Positions 1 to 9,579 are shown, counted from the first letter of the stretch. The stretch is 64,000 bases of DNA from Stenotrophomonas sp. MMGLT7 (GCF_021168555.1 NZ_JAJOZS010000002.1:334301-398300), one strand, 5' to 3'. Made by a program: numbers and translations. Notes: generated from the sequence alone by a model not told the origin.

Positions 1-39
1 GACCCGCAGGCCGACGACAAGGCGTTCGACATCTTCTGA
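1..39 (+). CDS. 3' end of an unidentified protein
   Basis: The first bases read in frame 1 as the tail of a protein ending in DKAFDIF followed by TGA. A strong hairpin starts four bases after the stop, which supports a real gene end. Too little is present to name the family. Confidence 0.5.
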   Translation, partial: DPQADDKAFDIF

Positions 40-42
40 TGG

Positions 43-85
43 CGGCGGGCCCCGGATGCGGCCAGACCGCATCCGGGGCCCGCCG
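43..85 (+). terminator. Strong hairpin after the left-edge gene
   Basis: A perfect 19-bp stem (43-61 pairs with 67-85) with a five-base CCAGA loop follows the stop codon at 37-39. There is no T-tract, so it may act as an mRNA 3'-end stabiliser rather than a classic intrinsic terminator. Confidence 0.5.
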
Positions 86-287
86 GCACATCGAGTGGCG
101 CACCTGCCGGTCCTCATGCGGCGCCGGGCAACCAGGACCTCCTCCATCGACGCGATGAAGCGGGGCTTGCACGCGGGAAGTCACGCCGCATCGCCCCCTT
201 CGGGCACGCATGCGCATGGCCGCGGACACGCGGGACTCACCGGCGGCTGCGGTACATTGCCGGCGGTTTGCATAGGTTGGAGCCCAC

Positions 288-929
288 ATGCCCGGCGCAC
301 GGCAACATCCACGGCGCAGCCAGGAACGGCGGCGGCGCCTCGCCCACGAGATGGCGCGGCTGATGAGCGAAGCCGGCGTCGGCGACTTCCAGCAGGCCAA
401 GCTCAGGGCGGCACGCCGGCTGGGGATCCACGACGACGCCGAGCTGCCGCGCAACCAGGACATCGAAGCGGCGCTGCGCGAGTACCAGCGGCTGTTCGCC
501 GGCCCCGCGCATGCGGATTTCCTGCGCCGGCGGCGCGAAGCCGCTGGCCAGGCGATGGCGTTCCTCGAGGCGTTTTCCCCGCGCCTGGCCGGGCCGGTGC
601 TCGAAGGCACCGCCGATGCCACCTCCCCGGTCAGCCTGCACCTGCACAGCGACGACGCCGAGGAAGTGGCGCGCTTCCTGCAGGCCCGGCACATCCCGGC
701 GCAGTCGCGCAGCCGGCGCATGCGCCTGGATCGTGCACACGACGAACGGTTCCCGGCATGGACGTTCACCGCCGACGAGGTGCCGTTCGAACTGGTCGTG
801 CTGCCGTTCGACGCCCTGCGCCAGCCACCGCTCTCCTCCATCGACGGCAAGCCGATGCAGCGGGCGTCCGCGGCGCAGCTGCAGCGCCTGATCGACGAGC
901 ACGAGGTACCGGCGCCGCTCGGCCGCTGA
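288..929 (+). CDS. Conserved hypothetical protein
   Basis: 213 aa with no signal peptide or membrane segment. The first ~100 residues are charged and helical; the second half has a hydrophobic/acidic pattern (SLHLHSDDAEEVARFL, then FPAWTFTADEVPFELVVLPF) that looks like a compact alpha/beta domain. I recall similar uncharacterised proteins in gamma-proteobacteria, sometimes annotated as nucleotidyltransferase-like, but I see no GS-DxD motif. The ATG at 288 gives good codon bias from the start. The gene stands alone, facing gltA. Confidence 0.65.
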   Translation: MPGARQHPRRSQERRRRLAHEMARLMSEAGVGDFQQAKLRAARRLGIHDDAELPRNQDIEAALREYQRLFAGPAHADFLRRRREAAGQAMAFLEAFSPRLAGPVLEGTADATSPVSLHLHSDDAEEVARFLQARHIPAQSRSRRMRLDRAHDERFPAWTFTADEVPFELVVLPFDALRQPPLSSIDGKPMQRASAAQLQRLIDEHEVPAPLGR

Positions 930-1132
930 TATCCGTGCCGGCCACAGCCCTGCGCGGCAACCGCGGCGGCCGGCTCATGATCACTCGGCGCAGGTCGGGG
1001 CCACACCCCGACGCCTCGCGAGCCGCAGTCATCGCGCGCGGCGGCCGCGTCGAGCCGACCTGCGCTCGCCGAACGACCATCGCGGAACGGCACCGGTGGG
1101 CGAGCGCAGGCCCCGCCCACCGACGCAAACGA

Positions 1133-1158
1133 CGACGCCCCGCTTTCGCGGGGCGTCG
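1133..1158 (-). terminator. gltA: Terminator-like hairpin after gltA
   Basis: A perfect 11-bp stem (1133-1143 with 1148-1158, loop TTTC) lies 25 bases beyond the gltA stop. In the gltA direction it is followed by a short T-rich stretch (TCGTTTGCG), so it is a plausible intrinsic terminator with a weak tract. Confidence 0.55.
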
Positions 1159-1183
1159 GTCGGACCAGTCCGGCGGCCTGCGA

Positions 1184-2473
1184 TCAGCGCTGGCCGGCGC
1201 TCTTGTAGTCGCGCACGTCGTAGCCGGTGTAGATCTGCCGCGGACGGCCGATCTTCAGTTCCGGATCCACCTGTTGCTCCAGCCAGTGCGAGACCCAGCC
1301 GGCGGTGCGGGCGATGGCGAACATCACCGTGAACATCTCCACCGGGATGTTGAGCGCCTTGTAGATGATGCCCGAGTAGAAGTCGACGTTCGGGTACAGC
1401 TTGCGCTGCACGAAGTAGTCGTCCTTCAGCGCGGCCTCTTCCAGCTTCATCGCCACTTCCAGCAGCGGGTCGTTGACGCCCAGCTCGCCGAGCACCTTGT
1501 GGGTCATCTCGCGGATGATCTTGGCGCGCGGGTCGAAGTTCTTGTAGACGCGGTGGCCGAAGCCCATCAGGCGGAACGGCGAGTTCTTGTCCTTGGCCTT
1601 GGCCAGCGCGGTCTCGACCTTGTCGGGGGTGCCGATCTCCTCGAGCATCTTCAGCACCGCCTCGTTGGCGCCGCCGTGCGCGGGACCCCACAGCGCGGTG
1701 ATGCCGGCCGCCACCGAGGCGTACGGGTTGGCGCCGGTCGAGCCGACCAGGCGCACGGTCGAGGTGGAGGCGTTCTGCTCGTGGTCGGCGTGCAGGATGA
1801 ACAGCAGGTCCATGGCCTTGGCCACCACCGGGTTCAGCTCCAGCGGCTCGCTCGGCACCTCGAACATCATGTGCAGGAAGCGGTCGACGTAGGGCAGGTT
1901 GTTGCGCGGGTAGCGGATCGGCTGGCCCAGCGCGTAGCGATGCGCGGCGGCGGCCAGCGTCGGCACCTTGGCGATCAGGCGGATCGCCGCCTGGCGGCGC
2001 TGCTCCGGATCGTTGAGGTCCAGGGTGTCGTGGTAGAAGGCCGACAGCGAGGCGACCGAGGCGGCCAGCATGGCCATCGGGTGCGCGTCGTAGTGGAAGC
2101 CCTTCAGGAACGACTTCAGCGACTCGTGCATCATCGTGTGATGCGTCACATCGTGGTCGAACTGCTGGAACTCGGCCTCGCTCGGCAGCTCGCCGTTCAT
2201 CAGCAGGTAGGCCACCTCCAAGAAGCTGGACTTCTCGGCCAGCTGCTCGATGGGGTAGCCGCGGTACAGCAGCACGCCGTTGTCGCCATCGATGTAGGTG
2301 ATGGCGGACTTGCAGCTGGCGGTGGCGGTGAAACCGGAGTCGTAGGTGAAGAGACCGGTCTCCTTGGTCAGCTTCGAGACATCGACGCAATCGTTGCCCA
2401 GGGTGGGCTTGAGTACAGGCAGAACGACGGACTTCTCGCCGGCGTTGAGGGTGACCTGATCAAGATCGGACAC
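1184..2473 (-). CDS. gltA: Citrate synthase
   Basis: Type II citrate synthase, condensing oxaloacetate and acetyl-CoA to citrate at the head of the TCA cycle. The protein is 429 aa and carries the family's catalytic segments: [21 protein letters not shown] and [16 protein letters not shown]. The frame stays open further upstream, but the start is set at the GTG at 2473 because a GAGGAG ribosome site lies a few bases before it and the product then begins [10 protein letters not shown], as I recall for xanthomonad GltA. It appears monocistronic, with its own terminator-like hairpin and an AT-rich leader (2560-2600). Confidence 0.96.
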   Translation of the reverse strand: MSDLDQVTLNAGEKSVVLPVLKPTLGNDCVDVSKLTKETGLFTYDSGFTATASCKSAITYIDGDNGVLLYRGYPIEQLAEKSSFLEVAYLLMNGELPSEAEFQQFDHDVTHHTMMHESLKSFLKGFHYDAHPMAMLAASVASLSAFYHDTLDLNDPEQRRQAAIRLIAKVPTLAAAAHRYALGQPIRYPRNNLPYVDRFLHMMFEVPSEPLELNPVVAKAMDLLFILHADHEQNASTSTVRLVGSTGANPYASVAAGITALWGPAHGGANEAVLKMLEEIGTPDKVETALAKAKDKNSPFRLMGFGHRVYKNFDPRAKIIREMTHKVLGELGVNDPLLEVAMKLEEAALKDDYFVQRKLYPNVDFYSGIIYKALNIPVEMFTVMFAIARTAGWVSHWLEQQVDPELKIGRPRQIYTGYDVRDYKSAGQR

Positions 2474-2648
2474 TAGTGTGCGCTCCTCAGTGGAAAACAC
2501 CCGCCGAGGGGGATCGGCAGGTGTGTTGGCAGGCTCCAGGCTCGCGCCTTGGATCGCTCCATTATCGCATGGCAGCATTTCGGCCGTCGCTTGGACGGAA
2601 GTCGAATACCGTTCCGTACGGAAAGGGTCTAGCGCACTGGCCGGCCCC

Positions 2649-2678
2649 AAAAGAAACGGCCGCGCAGGGCGCGGCCGT
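2649..2678 (-). terminator. rpmE2: Rho-independent terminator of rpmE2
   Basis: A perfect 10-bp GC stem (2656-2665 with 2669-2678, 3-base loop) lies 24 bases beyond the rpmE2 stop and is followed in the gene direction by TTTCTTTT. Confidence 0.8.
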
Positions 2679-2702
2679 GACCTTGCGGCGTGGCAGGTCC
2701 GT

Positions 2703-2945
2703 TCAGCGCGCGTAGCGCTTCTGGAACTTGTCGATACGGCCGCTGGTGTCGATGACCTTGTGCTTGCCCGTGTAGAACGGGTGCGAAGCCGAGGAGATTT
2801 CGACCTTGATCAGCGGGTACTCTTCGCCGTCCTCCCACTTGACCGTGTCCTTCGAGGACATGGTCGAACGGGTCAGGAACTTGAAATCGGAGGTCACGTC
2901 GTGGAAGACGACGTCGTGGTACTGGGGATGGATGTCGGCCTTCAT
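2703..2945 (-). CDS. rpmE2: 50S ribosomal protein L31, type B
   Basis: 80 aa starting [16 protein letters not shown], the standard opening of type B L31. It lacks the CxxC zinc-binding cysteines of type A L31, so it is the zinc-independent form, which in many bacteria replaces the zinc form when Zn is scarce. The frame is open upstream of the start, but the extension is low-complexity and not conserved-looking. A good sigma-70 promoter lies 37 bases upstream and a terminator follows, so the gene is its own transcription unit. Confidence 0.95.
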   Translation of the reverse strand: MKADIHPQYHDVVFHDVTSDFKFLTRSTMSSKDTVKWEDGEEYPLIKVEISSASHPFYTGKHKVIDTSGRIDKFQKRYAR

Positions 2946-2981
2946 GGGCACGCACCGTAAGATCTGCGGGACAAGACGAGC

Positions 2982-3011
2982 ATTATAGGGGGCTGCGCCC
3001 AGCCGGTGCAA
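2982..3011 (-). promoter_or_regulatory. rpmE2: Sigma-70 promoter of rpmE2
   Basis: On the minus strand TTGCAC (3006-3011) is followed after 18 bp by a perfect TATAAT (2982-2987), placing the start of transcription about 30 bases before the ATG. Confidence 0.65.
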
Positions 3012-3030
3012 GGGGCGGCCATGGCCGCCT

Positions 3031-3966
3031 TCACGCCCCCACCGCGCCGCGCACCAGCGACTCGAACGCACCCTGCTCGTAGCGGATCAGCAGCCAGGCA
3101 TTGTCGGCCAGGCCCAGCTGCCGGTTCCAGTCCACCACGGTGGCACCGCGGGTCAGCTTGCCGTCCAGCTCCACCTGCAGCGGGCGCGGCTCGACCTCGA
3201 TCGCATTCTCCGGCCGCAGCGCCAGCGCCATCGCCAGCGCATCGGCGGCATACCAGTGCTCGCCGCGGCCGTCCTCCGACCACAGCCGGGTCTTGCGCGA
3301 GACCAGCTCGTAGAAGCGCGCCTTGTCCGAGTCGACGGCCAGCCACTGCTCGACCTTGCGATGCGGCAGGCCATGGGCGAGCGTGGCCTCCCAGTCGGCG
3401 AGCTCGAAGCGATCGAAGGCGGAAAGCACCACGTGCGCGGCCTCCGGGTCGAAGGCGATGTTGAACTCGGCCACCGGGGTGATGTTGCCGTGGCCGTTGA
3501 TCGCCCCGCCCATCACCACGAAGCGGGCGATGCGCTGCGGCAGCGTGGGATCGAGCCGGAGCGCCAGCGCGATGTTGGTCAGCGGCCCCAGCGCCACCAG
3601 CAGCAGCTTGCCGGCATGCTCGTGCGACAGGCGCAGGATCGCCAGCGCGGCGTGCTCGGCCTCGGCCCGGCGCGACGGCGGCGGCAGGTCGACGTCGCCG
3701 AAACCGTCCACACCGTGCACATGCGCCGCGTCCACCGACGGATGCACCAGCGGGTCGGCACAGCCGGCGAACACCGGCACGTCGTCGCGGCCGGCGATCT
3801 CGCACAGCTTGAGGGCATTGCGCACGGTGTGCCGCAGGCCGACGTTGCCGGCGGCCACGGTCAGCCCGACGACGTCGTGGTGCTCGTCGTTGAAGGCCAT
3901 CAGCAGGGCCAGCGCGTCGTCCACGCCCGGATCGGTATCGATCAGCAGAGGGATCTTCTTGCTCAT
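3031..3966 (-). CDS. Inosine-uridine preferring nucleoside hydrolase
   Basis: 311 aa. The N-terminal [15 protein letters not shown] motif supplies the aspartate cluster that binds the catalytic calcium in the IUNH family; [26 protein letters not shown] is the substrate-binding stretch. The enzyme hydrolyses ribonucleosides to base and ribose in purine/pyrimidine salvage. The length is typical. It is cytoplasmic, with no signal peptide. A heptamer inverted repeat separates it from recG downstream on the same strand of the map, so co-transcription is uncertain. Exact nucleoside preference cannot be read from sequence. Confidence 0.9.
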   Translation of the reverse strand: MSKKIPLLIDTDPGVDDALALLMAFNDEHHDVVGLTVAAGNVGLRHTVRNALKLCEIAGRDDVPVFAGCADPLVHPSVDAAHVHGVDGFGDVDLPPPSRRAEAEHAALAILRLSHEHAGKLLLVALGPLTNIALALRLDPTLPQRIARFVVMGGAINGHGNITPVAEFNIAFDPEAAHVVLSAFDRFELADWEATLAHGLPHRKVEQWLAVDSDKARFYELVSRKTRLWSEDGRGEHWYAADALAMALALRPENAIEVEPRPLQVELDGKLTRGATVVDWNRQLGLADNAWLLIRYEQGAFESLVRGAVGA

Positions 3967-4030
3967 TGTGTTCGTTCTTCTGGATCGGCTGCCGAGTCTG
4001 GCACCGTCGCGAGGGGCTGGGAAGGGAGCC

Positions 4031-4108
4031 GGGATTGGGGATTCGGGATTAGTGAAAAGCGAGGCCTCCCCTGCCCCTGCTCTTACGAATCCCGAATCCC
4101 GAATCCCG
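4031..4108. repeat. Heptamer inverted-repeat element (copy 1)
   Basis: Arms built of GGGATTS heptamers: 4031-4050, and their complements at 4088-4108, around a 37-bp centre. It lies between the nucleoside hydrolase start and the recG stop. Same family as 6709-6788, 10221-10340, 13028-13112, 36495-36551 and 50178-50382. Confidence 0.85.
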
Positions 4109-4113
4109 CCGCG

Positions 4114-6273
4114 CTAAGCGGCGGCATACCGCGCCGCGCCGCCGATCCAGCGGTCCACCAGCCGCTCGGCCAGTGCCGGCGAGTGCTCCAGCAGTTCCTC
4201 GGCCAGGGCATGCACCTGCGGCAGCAGGTCGATGTCACGCGCCAGATCGGCCACACGGAAGGCCGCCAGGCCGGTCTGGCGGGTGCCCAGCAGTTCGCCC
4301 GGGCCGCGCAGCTGCAGGTCCTTCTCGGCGATGACGAAGCCGTCGCTGGTCTCGCGCATGGTCTGCAGGCGCTGCCGCGCCAGCGCCGACAGCGGCGGCT
4401 GGTACATCAGCACGCAGGCCGAGGCGGCCGCGCCGCGGCCCACGCGCCCGCGCAGCTGGTGCAGTTGCGCCAGGCCCAGGCGCTCGGCGTTCTCGATGAT
4501 CATCAGCGAGGCGTTGGGCACGTCCACGCCGACCTCGATCACCGTGGTGGCCACCAGCAGGCCGACCTCGCCACGCTTGAACGCGGCCATCGCCTGCTGC
4601 TTCTCCGCCGCCTTCATGCGGCCGTGGACCAGGCCCACGCGCAGTTCCGGCAGCTGCGCCGACAGGGCTTCGAACGTCGCCTGCGCGGCGGTGGCTTCCA
4701 CGCGGTTGCCGGCGCCGGCGCCCGGCCCGCCATGGCCGGACTTTTCGCTTTCCTCGCTGTCCTCGATCAGCGTGCAGACCCAGTACGCCTGCCGCCCCTC
4801 GGCGCAGGCGGCGCGGATGCGCTCGACCAGCTCGGCGCGGCGCTCGCTGCTGATGACGATGGTCTGCACCGGCGTGCGCCCGGGCGGAAGCTCGTCGATC
4901 GCCGACACGTCCAGGTCGGCATAGGCGGCCATCGCCAGCGTGCGCGGGATCGGCGTGGCGGTCATCACCAGCTGGTGCGGCATGCCGTCGCCGGCCTGGC
5001 CCTTGTCGCGCAGCGCCAGCCGCTGGTGCACGCCGAAGCGGTGCTGCTCGTCGACGATGGCCAGCGCCAGCCGCCGGAAGCTCACCGACTCCTGCATCAG
5101 CGCATGGGTGCCGACCACCACCTGCGCCTCGCCCGAGGCGACCTGCGCCAGCACCTGCGCGCGCGCCTTGCCGGTGACCTTGCCGGCCAGCCAGGCCACG
5201 CGAACGCCCAGCGGCTCCAGCCAGCCGCGCAGGTTGTTCAGGTGCTGCTCGGCCAGCAGTTCGGTCGGCGCGGCCAGCGCCACCTGCGCGCCCTGCTCCA
5301 CCGCCAGCATCGCCGCCAGCGCGGCGACCACGGTCTTGCCGCTGCCGACGTCGCCCTGCACCAGCCGCAGCATCGGCTGCGGCCGCGCCAGGTCGGCGCG
5401 GATCTGCTCGAACACGCGCTGCTGCGCGCCGGTGAGCCGGAACGGCAGCTGCTTGAGCAGCCGCCGCACCAGCGCGTCCTTGCCGCCGAGCGCCATCGCC
5501 CGGTGCCGCTGCAGGGCGATGCGCTGGCGCCGCAGGCTCAGGTGATGGGCCAGCAGTTCCTCCAGCACCAGCCGCTGCAGCGCCGGGTGGCGGCCGTCGC
5601 TCATCGCCGCCACGTCGGTAGCCACCGGGGGCCGGTGCGCGGTCAGCAACGCAGTGCGCAGCGACGGCAGCCCGCGCTGCGCCAGCCACGATGCCGGCAG
5701 CAGCTCCAGCACCGACTCTTGCGGCAGCCGGTCCAGCGCCAGCCCGATCAGCTTGCGCAGCGTGGCCGGGCCGACGCCCTCCACCGCCGGATAGACCGGG
5801 TCCAGGCTCTGGCCCAGGTCGCCGCCGTCGTCGTCATCGAGAACGCGGTAGCTGGGGTGGACGATCTCCAGGCCGTGCTGGCCCGGCTTGGGCGTGCCGT
5901 AGCAGCGCACCCGCGCGCCGACCGCGAACTGCGCCACCTGTGCGGCACGGAAATGGAAGAAGCGCAGCACCACGGTGGCGTGCGAATCGTCGGCCAGCGC
6001 CACCCGCAGCAGCGGCCGGTAGCGGAAGCCGCGCTCGACCGCCTCCACGCGGCCCTCGACCTGCGCCGGCACGCCGGGCTGCAGCGACGCGACCGGCACC
6101 ACCCGGGTGCGGTCCTCGTAGCGCAACGGCAGGTGCAGCCACAGGTCCTGCAGCGTCACCAGCCCGCGCTCGGCGAGCTTGCCGGCGAGCTTGGCGCCAA
6201 CGCCCGGCAGCGTCGCCAGCGAGGCCTCGCCGGCGGCGGTCAGGGTCGGCGCCGGGGTCCGCGGACGCGGCAC
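4114..6273 (-). CDS. recG: ATP-dependent DNA helicase RecG
   Basis: 719 aa, near the usual ~700. It has an N-terminal wedge/OB domain (about 60-160), a P-loop GDVGSGKT, the DEQH Walker B box followed by RFGVHQR, the VMTATPIPRTLA motif III, and the C-terminal LHGRM / GRVGRG / DLQLRGPGELLGTRQ segments specific to RecG. It remodels stalled replication forks and branch-migrates Holliday junctions. The start is a GTG at 6273, four bases after the ridA stop, so ridA and recG probably share a transcript. A glycine/glutamate-rich insertion (ESEKSGHGGPGAGAGN) sits between the two helicase lobes. Confidence 0.95.
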   Translation of the reverse strand: MPRPRTPAPTLTAAGEASLATLPGVGAKLAGKLAERGLVTLQDLWLHLPLRYEDRTRVVPVASLQPGVPAQVEGRVEAVERGFRYRPLLRVALADDSHATVVLRFFHFRAAQVAQFAVGARVRCYGTPKPGQHGLEIVHPSYRVLDDDDGGDLGQSLDPVYPAVEGVGPATLRKLIGLALDRLPQESVLELLPASWLAQRGLPSLRTALLTAHRPPVATDVAAMSDGRHPALQRLVLEELLAHHLSLRRQRIALQRHRAMALGGKDALVRRLLKQLPFRLTGAQQRVFEQIRADLARPQPMLRLVQGDVGSGKTVVAALAAMLAVEQGAQVALAAPTELLAEQHLNNLRGWLEPLGVRVAWLAGKVTGKARAQVLAQVASGEAQVVVGTHALMQESVSFRRLALAIVDEQHRFGVHQRLALRDKGQAGDGMPHQLVMTATPIPRTLAMAAYADLDVSAIDELPPGRTPVQTIVISSERRAELVERIRAACAEGRQAYWVCTLIEDSEESEKSGHGGPGAGAGNRVEATAAQATFEALSAQLPELRVGLVHGRMKAAEKQQAMAAFKRGEVGLLVATTVIEVGVDVPNASLMIIENAERLGLAQLHQLRGRVGRGAAASACVLMYQPPLSALARQRLQTMRETSDGFVIAEKDLQLRGPGELLGTRQTGLAAFRVADLARDIDLLPQVHALAEELLEHSPALAERLVDRWIGGAARYAAA

Positions 6274-6277
6274 GGGC

Positions 6278-6661
6278 TCAGTCGAGCACCATCACCGCAT
6301 CGACCTCGAACCCCGCGCCCTTGGGCAGCGCCGACACCTCGATGGTCGAACGCGCCGGGAACGGCGCGGCGAAGTAGTCCTGCATCACCGCATTGACCTC
6401 GGCGAACTCGCCCAGGTCGGTCAGGTACAGGCCGACGCGCACGATCCTGTCCAGCGAACCGCCGGCCGCCTCGGCCACCGCCCTGAGGTTGTCGAACGCC
6501 TGCCGCGCCTGCGCCTCGATGCCGCCGCCGACGATCTCGCCGCTGGCCGGATCCAGCGGGATCTGCCCGGAGAAGTACACGGTGTTGCCGGCCTTGACCG
6601 CCTGCGAGTACGGGCCGATGGCCGCCGGGGCGCGGTCGGTGTGGATGATCTGGTGCGACAT
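6278..6661 (-). CDS. ridA: RidA family enamine/imine deaminase
   Basis: 127 aa starting MSHQIIHTDRAPAAIGPYSQ, the canonical cytoplasmic RidA opening. It hydrolyses reactive enamines/imines released by PLP enzymes such as threonine dehydratase, protecting PLP enzymes from damage. The catalytic arginine is in FPARSTIEV and the C-terminal EVDAVMVLD matches the family. The frame extends upstream but only through a heptamer repeat. It sits directly upstream of recG and downstream of spoT in the spoT-ridA-recG order common in this family of bacteria. A second, exported RidA is at 38356-38859. Confidence 0.95.
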   Translation of the reverse strand: MSHQIIHTDRAPAAIGPYSQAVKAGNTVYFSGQIPLDPASGEIVGGGIEAQARQAFDNLRAVAEAAGGSLDRIVRVGLYLTDLGEFAEVNAVMQDYFAAPFPARSTIEVSALPKGAGFEVDAVMVLD

Positions 6662-6708
6662 GGTGGCTCCGCTGTGAGAACGTGGGCTGCACATTTTAGG
6701 TGAGAAGC

Positions 6709-6788
6709 CGGGATTCGGGATTGGGGATTCGCAAGAGCAGGAGCGAACCTGCGTTTCACGAATCCCCAATCCCGAATCCTCAATCCCC
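6709..6788. repeat. Heptamer inverted-repeat element (copy 2)
   Basis: GGGATTS heptamers at 6710-6729 face their complements at 6761-6788. It fills the gap between the spoT stop and the ridA start. The edges of the centre also pair in part (ATTCGCAAGAGC against GTTTCACGAAT). Confidence 0.85.
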
Positions 6789-6794
6789 GCCCAA

Positions 6795-8963
6795 TCAGAC
6801 CCTGCGCACGCTCTGCACAACGTGCAGCCGGCGCAGCCGGCGCATCACCTCGGCCAGGTGGTTGCGGTCGCGCACCTGGATGTTGAAGCGCAGCACCGCG
6901 GCGTTGAAGTCGCGGTCCAGGTAGTCCACCCGCTCGATGTTGGACTTGCTCTGCGCGATCGCGGCGGCCAGCTGCGCCAGTACGCCGGTGCGGTTCTCCA
7001 CCTCCACCACCAGCGCGCTGTCGTAGTCGCCGGTGACGTTGTTGTCCCAGCCGATCGGCACCCAGCGCTCGGGCGACTTGCGCAGCTCGGCCAGGTTGGG
7101 ACAGTCCAGCCGGTGCACCACGATGCCCTTGCCGGCGGTGTGGTAGCCCATGATCTCGTCGCCGGGGATCGGCTGGCAGCAGTTGGCGAAGCTGATCACC
7201 CCGCGCTCGCTGCCGTCGATCAGGATCTTCTCGTGCGAGTGCTTGGAATGGCCGCCGGCGCGCAGCTCGGCGTAGGCCATCAGCGCCTGCGCGGCCTGGC
7301 TGGGCATCCAGTTGCCCAGCGCCACGTCGGCCAGCAGCGCCTCCAGCCGCGGGTAGCGGTGCTCGGCCAGGAAGGCGTCCAGCCGCCCCTTGGGCAGGCG
7401 TTCGAGCGAGCTGTCCATCGCCTCCAGCGCGCGGTCGAGCATGCGGTGGCCCAGCTGCACCGCGTCCTCGTGCTCGAGCTGCTTGAGCTGGTGGCGGATG
7501 GCGGTGCGCGCCTTGGAGCTGACCACGAACTCCAGCCACTGCGGCTTGGGCGTGGCCGAGCGCGCGGTGACGATCTCCACGGTCTGGCCGCTGGCCAGCT
7601 TGGTGCGCAGCGGCACCAGCTTCTTGTCCACGCGCGAGGCCACCGCGCGGTTGCCGATGTCGGTGTGCACGGCATAGGCGAAGTCCAGCGCGGTGGAGTT
7701 GCGCGGCAGGGCGAGGATCTTGCCCTTGGGCGTGAACAGGTAGACCTCGTCCGGGAACAGGTCGACCTTGACGTTGTCGAGGAACTCCAGCGACGAGCCG
7801 GCCGCCCGCTGCGACTCGATCAGCTCGACGATCCAGGCGTGGGCGCGGCTCTGCGCGCTGTTGGGCGTGTCGCCGCCGAACTTGTAGGTCCAGTGCGCGG
7901 CCACGCCGCGCTCGGCGATCAGGTCCATCTCCTCGGTGCGGATCTGCACCTCGATCGGCGAGCCGTAGGGGCCGAACAGCACCGTGTGCAGCGACTGGTA
8001 GCCGTTGGCCTTGGGGATGGCGATGAAGTCGCGGAAGCGCCCGTCCAGCGGCTTGAAGGCGGCGTGCACCGCGCCCAGGGCGTGGTAGCAGTCCGGCACC
8101 GAGCGCACCACCAGGCGGAAGCCGAACACGTCCATCACCTGGTCGAAGGTCTTGTTGTCCTCGCGCATCTTGTTGTAGATGCTCCAGGGCGTCTTGATGC
8201 GGCTGACCAGGCGGTGCTCCAGCCCCTCCTTGGCCAGGCGCTGGGACAGCATCACCTCGACCTGCGCCATCGCCTCGCGGCGGACCACCGGCTGGCTGCG
8301 GATGTGCTTTTCGATGATGGCGTGGCGCCACGGGTACAGCGCACGGAAGCCGAGGTTCTGCAGCTCGGACTTCATCAGGCTCATGCCCAGGCGCTGGGCG
8401 ATCGGCGCGTAGATCTCCAGCGTCTCGCGGGCGATGCGTTTTCGCGCCTCGTCGCTCTGCGCGCCGAGCGTGCGCATGTTGTGCAGGCGGTCGGCCAGCT
8501 TGATCATGATCACGCGCAGGTCGCGCGACATCGCCAGCAGCATCTTGCGGAAGCTCTCGGCCGCCGCTTCCTGGCGGTCGCGGAACTTGAGCTTGTCCAG
8601 CTTGGTGACGCCGTCCACCAGTTCGGCCACCGCCTCGCCGAACTCGGCCGCCAGTTCCTCGCGGGTGAGCGGGGTGTCCTCGATGGTGTCGTGCAGGATC
8701 GCCGCGATCAGCGCCTCCACGTCCAGCCCCTGCTCGGCGAGGATGCCGGCCACCGCCATCGGGTGGGTGATGTAGGGCTCGCCCGACTTGCGGGTCTGCC
8801 CGGCGTGGGCGGCGGCGCCGACCTCCCAGGCGCGCCGCAGCAGCGGCCGCTGTTCGGCAGGCAGGTAACTGGCCGCACGCTCGAGTTCGAGCACGTAGTC
8901 GGGCACGGCTTCGCCGGGCGGCGAAACGGCAGCGACTACCTGGGCGGACGGGCCTGGGTTCAT
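6795..8963 (-). CDS. spoT: Bifunctional (p)ppGpp synthase/hydrolase SpoT
   Basis: 722 aa. The order is HD hydrolase domain (HPMAVAGILAEQ, then ILHDTIEDT, about residues 45-200), the RelA_SpoT synthetase domain (AIPKANGYQSLHTVLFG), a TGS domain (LFTPKGKILALPRNSTALDFAYAVH) and a C-terminal ACT domain. The intact HD signature means alarmone hydrolysis is retained, so this is SpoT/Rel rather than synthase-only RelA. It sets (p)ppGpp levels in nutrient stress. It follows rpoZ on the minus strand, the classical rpoZ-spoT arrangement. Confidence 0.95.
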   Translation of the reverse strand: MNPGPSAQVVAAVSPPGEAVPDYVLELERAASYLPAEQRPLLRRAWEVGAAAHAGQTRKSGEPYITHPMAVAGILAEQGLDVEALIAAILHDTIEDTPLTREELAAEFGEAVAELVDGVTKLDKLKFRDRQEAAAESFRKMLLAMSRDLRVIMIKLADRLHNMRTLGAQSDEARKRIARETLEIYAPIAQRLGMSLMKSELQNLGFRALYPWRHAIIEKHIRSQPVVRREAMAQVEVMLSQRLAKEGLEHRLVSRIKTPWSIYNKMREDNKTFDQVMDVFGFRLVVRSVPDCYHALGAVHAAFKPLDGRFRDFIAIPKANGYQSLHTVLFGPYGSPIEVQIRTEEMDLIAERGVAAHWTYKFGGDTPNSAQSRAHAWIVELIESQRAAGSSLEFLDNVKVDLFPDEVYLFTPKGKILALPRNSTALDFAYAVHTDIGNRAVASRVDKKLVPLRTKLASGQTVEIVTARSATPKPQWLEFVVSSKARTAIRHQLKQLEHEDAVQLGHRMLDRALEAMDSSLERLPKGRLDAFLAEHRYPRLEALLADVALGNWMPSQAAQALMAYAELRAGGHSKHSHEKILIDGSERGVISFANCCQPIPGDEIMGYHTAGKGIVVHRLDCPNLAELRKSPERWVPIGWDNNVTGDYDSALVVEVENRTGVLAQLAAAIAQSKSNIERVDYLDRDFNAAVLRFNIQVRDRNHLAEVMRRLRRLHVVQSVRRV

Positions 8964-9028
8964 TGCAGAAGACTATGCCAGCGGGAATGAGACGGCAATT
9001 GCCGGTGGATTCGAATCCGCGGACGTCG

Positions 9029-9105
9029 AAGGCCGCGCTGCTGCGGAGGGAGCCGCATTCCAAACCGGGCCAGGGAAGGCCGCGCTCCTGCGGAGGGAGC
9101 CGCAT
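9029..9105. repeat. Two near-identical 30-bp direct repeats
   Basis: Two copies (9029-9058 and 9076-9105) differ at only one base and are 47 bp apart, start to start. Each contains a small internal inverted repeat around CTGCGG. They lie between rpoZ and spoT. No other copy was noticed in the window. Confidence 0.7.
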
Positions 9106-9111
9106 AACGAA

Positions 9112-9134
9112 ACAGCCCGCGCTCGGCGGGCTGT
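9112..9134 (-). terminator. rpoZ: Terminator-like hairpin after rpoZ
   Basis: A 9-bp stem (9112-9120 with 9126-9134), 32 bases past the rpoZ stop, is followed in the gene direction by TTCGTTA. Likely a partial terminator between rpoZ and spoT. Confidence 0.5.
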
Positions 9135-9166
9135 CCAGGGGACATGCGATGCGGCGACCGGATCGT

Positions 9167-9466
9167 TCAGTCGTCGTTCTTGGACATGTCCTCGTCGGCC
9201 ACCACCTCGGCGGCGGCCCATTCCAGCGCCTCGCGCTCGGCGCGCTCGCGCTCGGCCTTCTCGACCTCGTCGATCAGCGCGTCGTCGATCTTGCGCGCGG
9301 CGATCTCGCGCAGCGCCAGCACGGTGGGCTTGTCGTCGGTCTCGCTGTTGTCCAGCGTGGCCTGCACGCCGTTGGCCAGCTGGCGCGCGCGCTTGGCCGC
9401 CATCACGACCAGATCGAAACGGTTGTTAACGACTTCCAGGCAATCTTCTACGGTAATGCGGGCCAT
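9167..9466 (-). CDS. rpoZ: RNA polymerase omega subunit
   Basis: 99 aa beginning [29 protein letters not shown], with the LALREIAA segment that docks to the beta' C-terminus. It promotes RNA polymerase assembly and mediates ppGpp response. The frame is open upstream, but the ATG at 9466 gives the family start. The tail is acidic. It sits between gmk and spoT, as in many gamma-proteobacteria. Confidence 0.96.
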   Translation of the reverse strand: MARITVEDCLEVVNNRFDLVVMAAKRARQLANGVQATLDNSETDDKPTVLALREIAARKIDDALIDEVEKAERERAEREALEWAAAEVVADEDMSKNDD

Positions 9467-9579
9467 GCGGGCTCCCGGCGGCCAAGCTGCGGCCGCTCGA
9501 TCGGATGAGGGAAAGGGGTCGGATTGTAATGGCAAGGCCGCTGCCGGATCAAGCCGGCGCGGCGGGGTTTCCTTTCCAA

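Noticed and set aside
56-2476. 806-aa open frame on plus across the gltA region
   Set aside because: It is the antisense shadow of gltA, which has clear catalytic motifs on the minus strand; high GC keeps opposite frames open.
3256-6396. 1046-aa open frame on plus opposite recG
   Set aside because: Composition is His/Gln/Arg-rich shadow sequence; RecG motifs on the minus strand explain the region.
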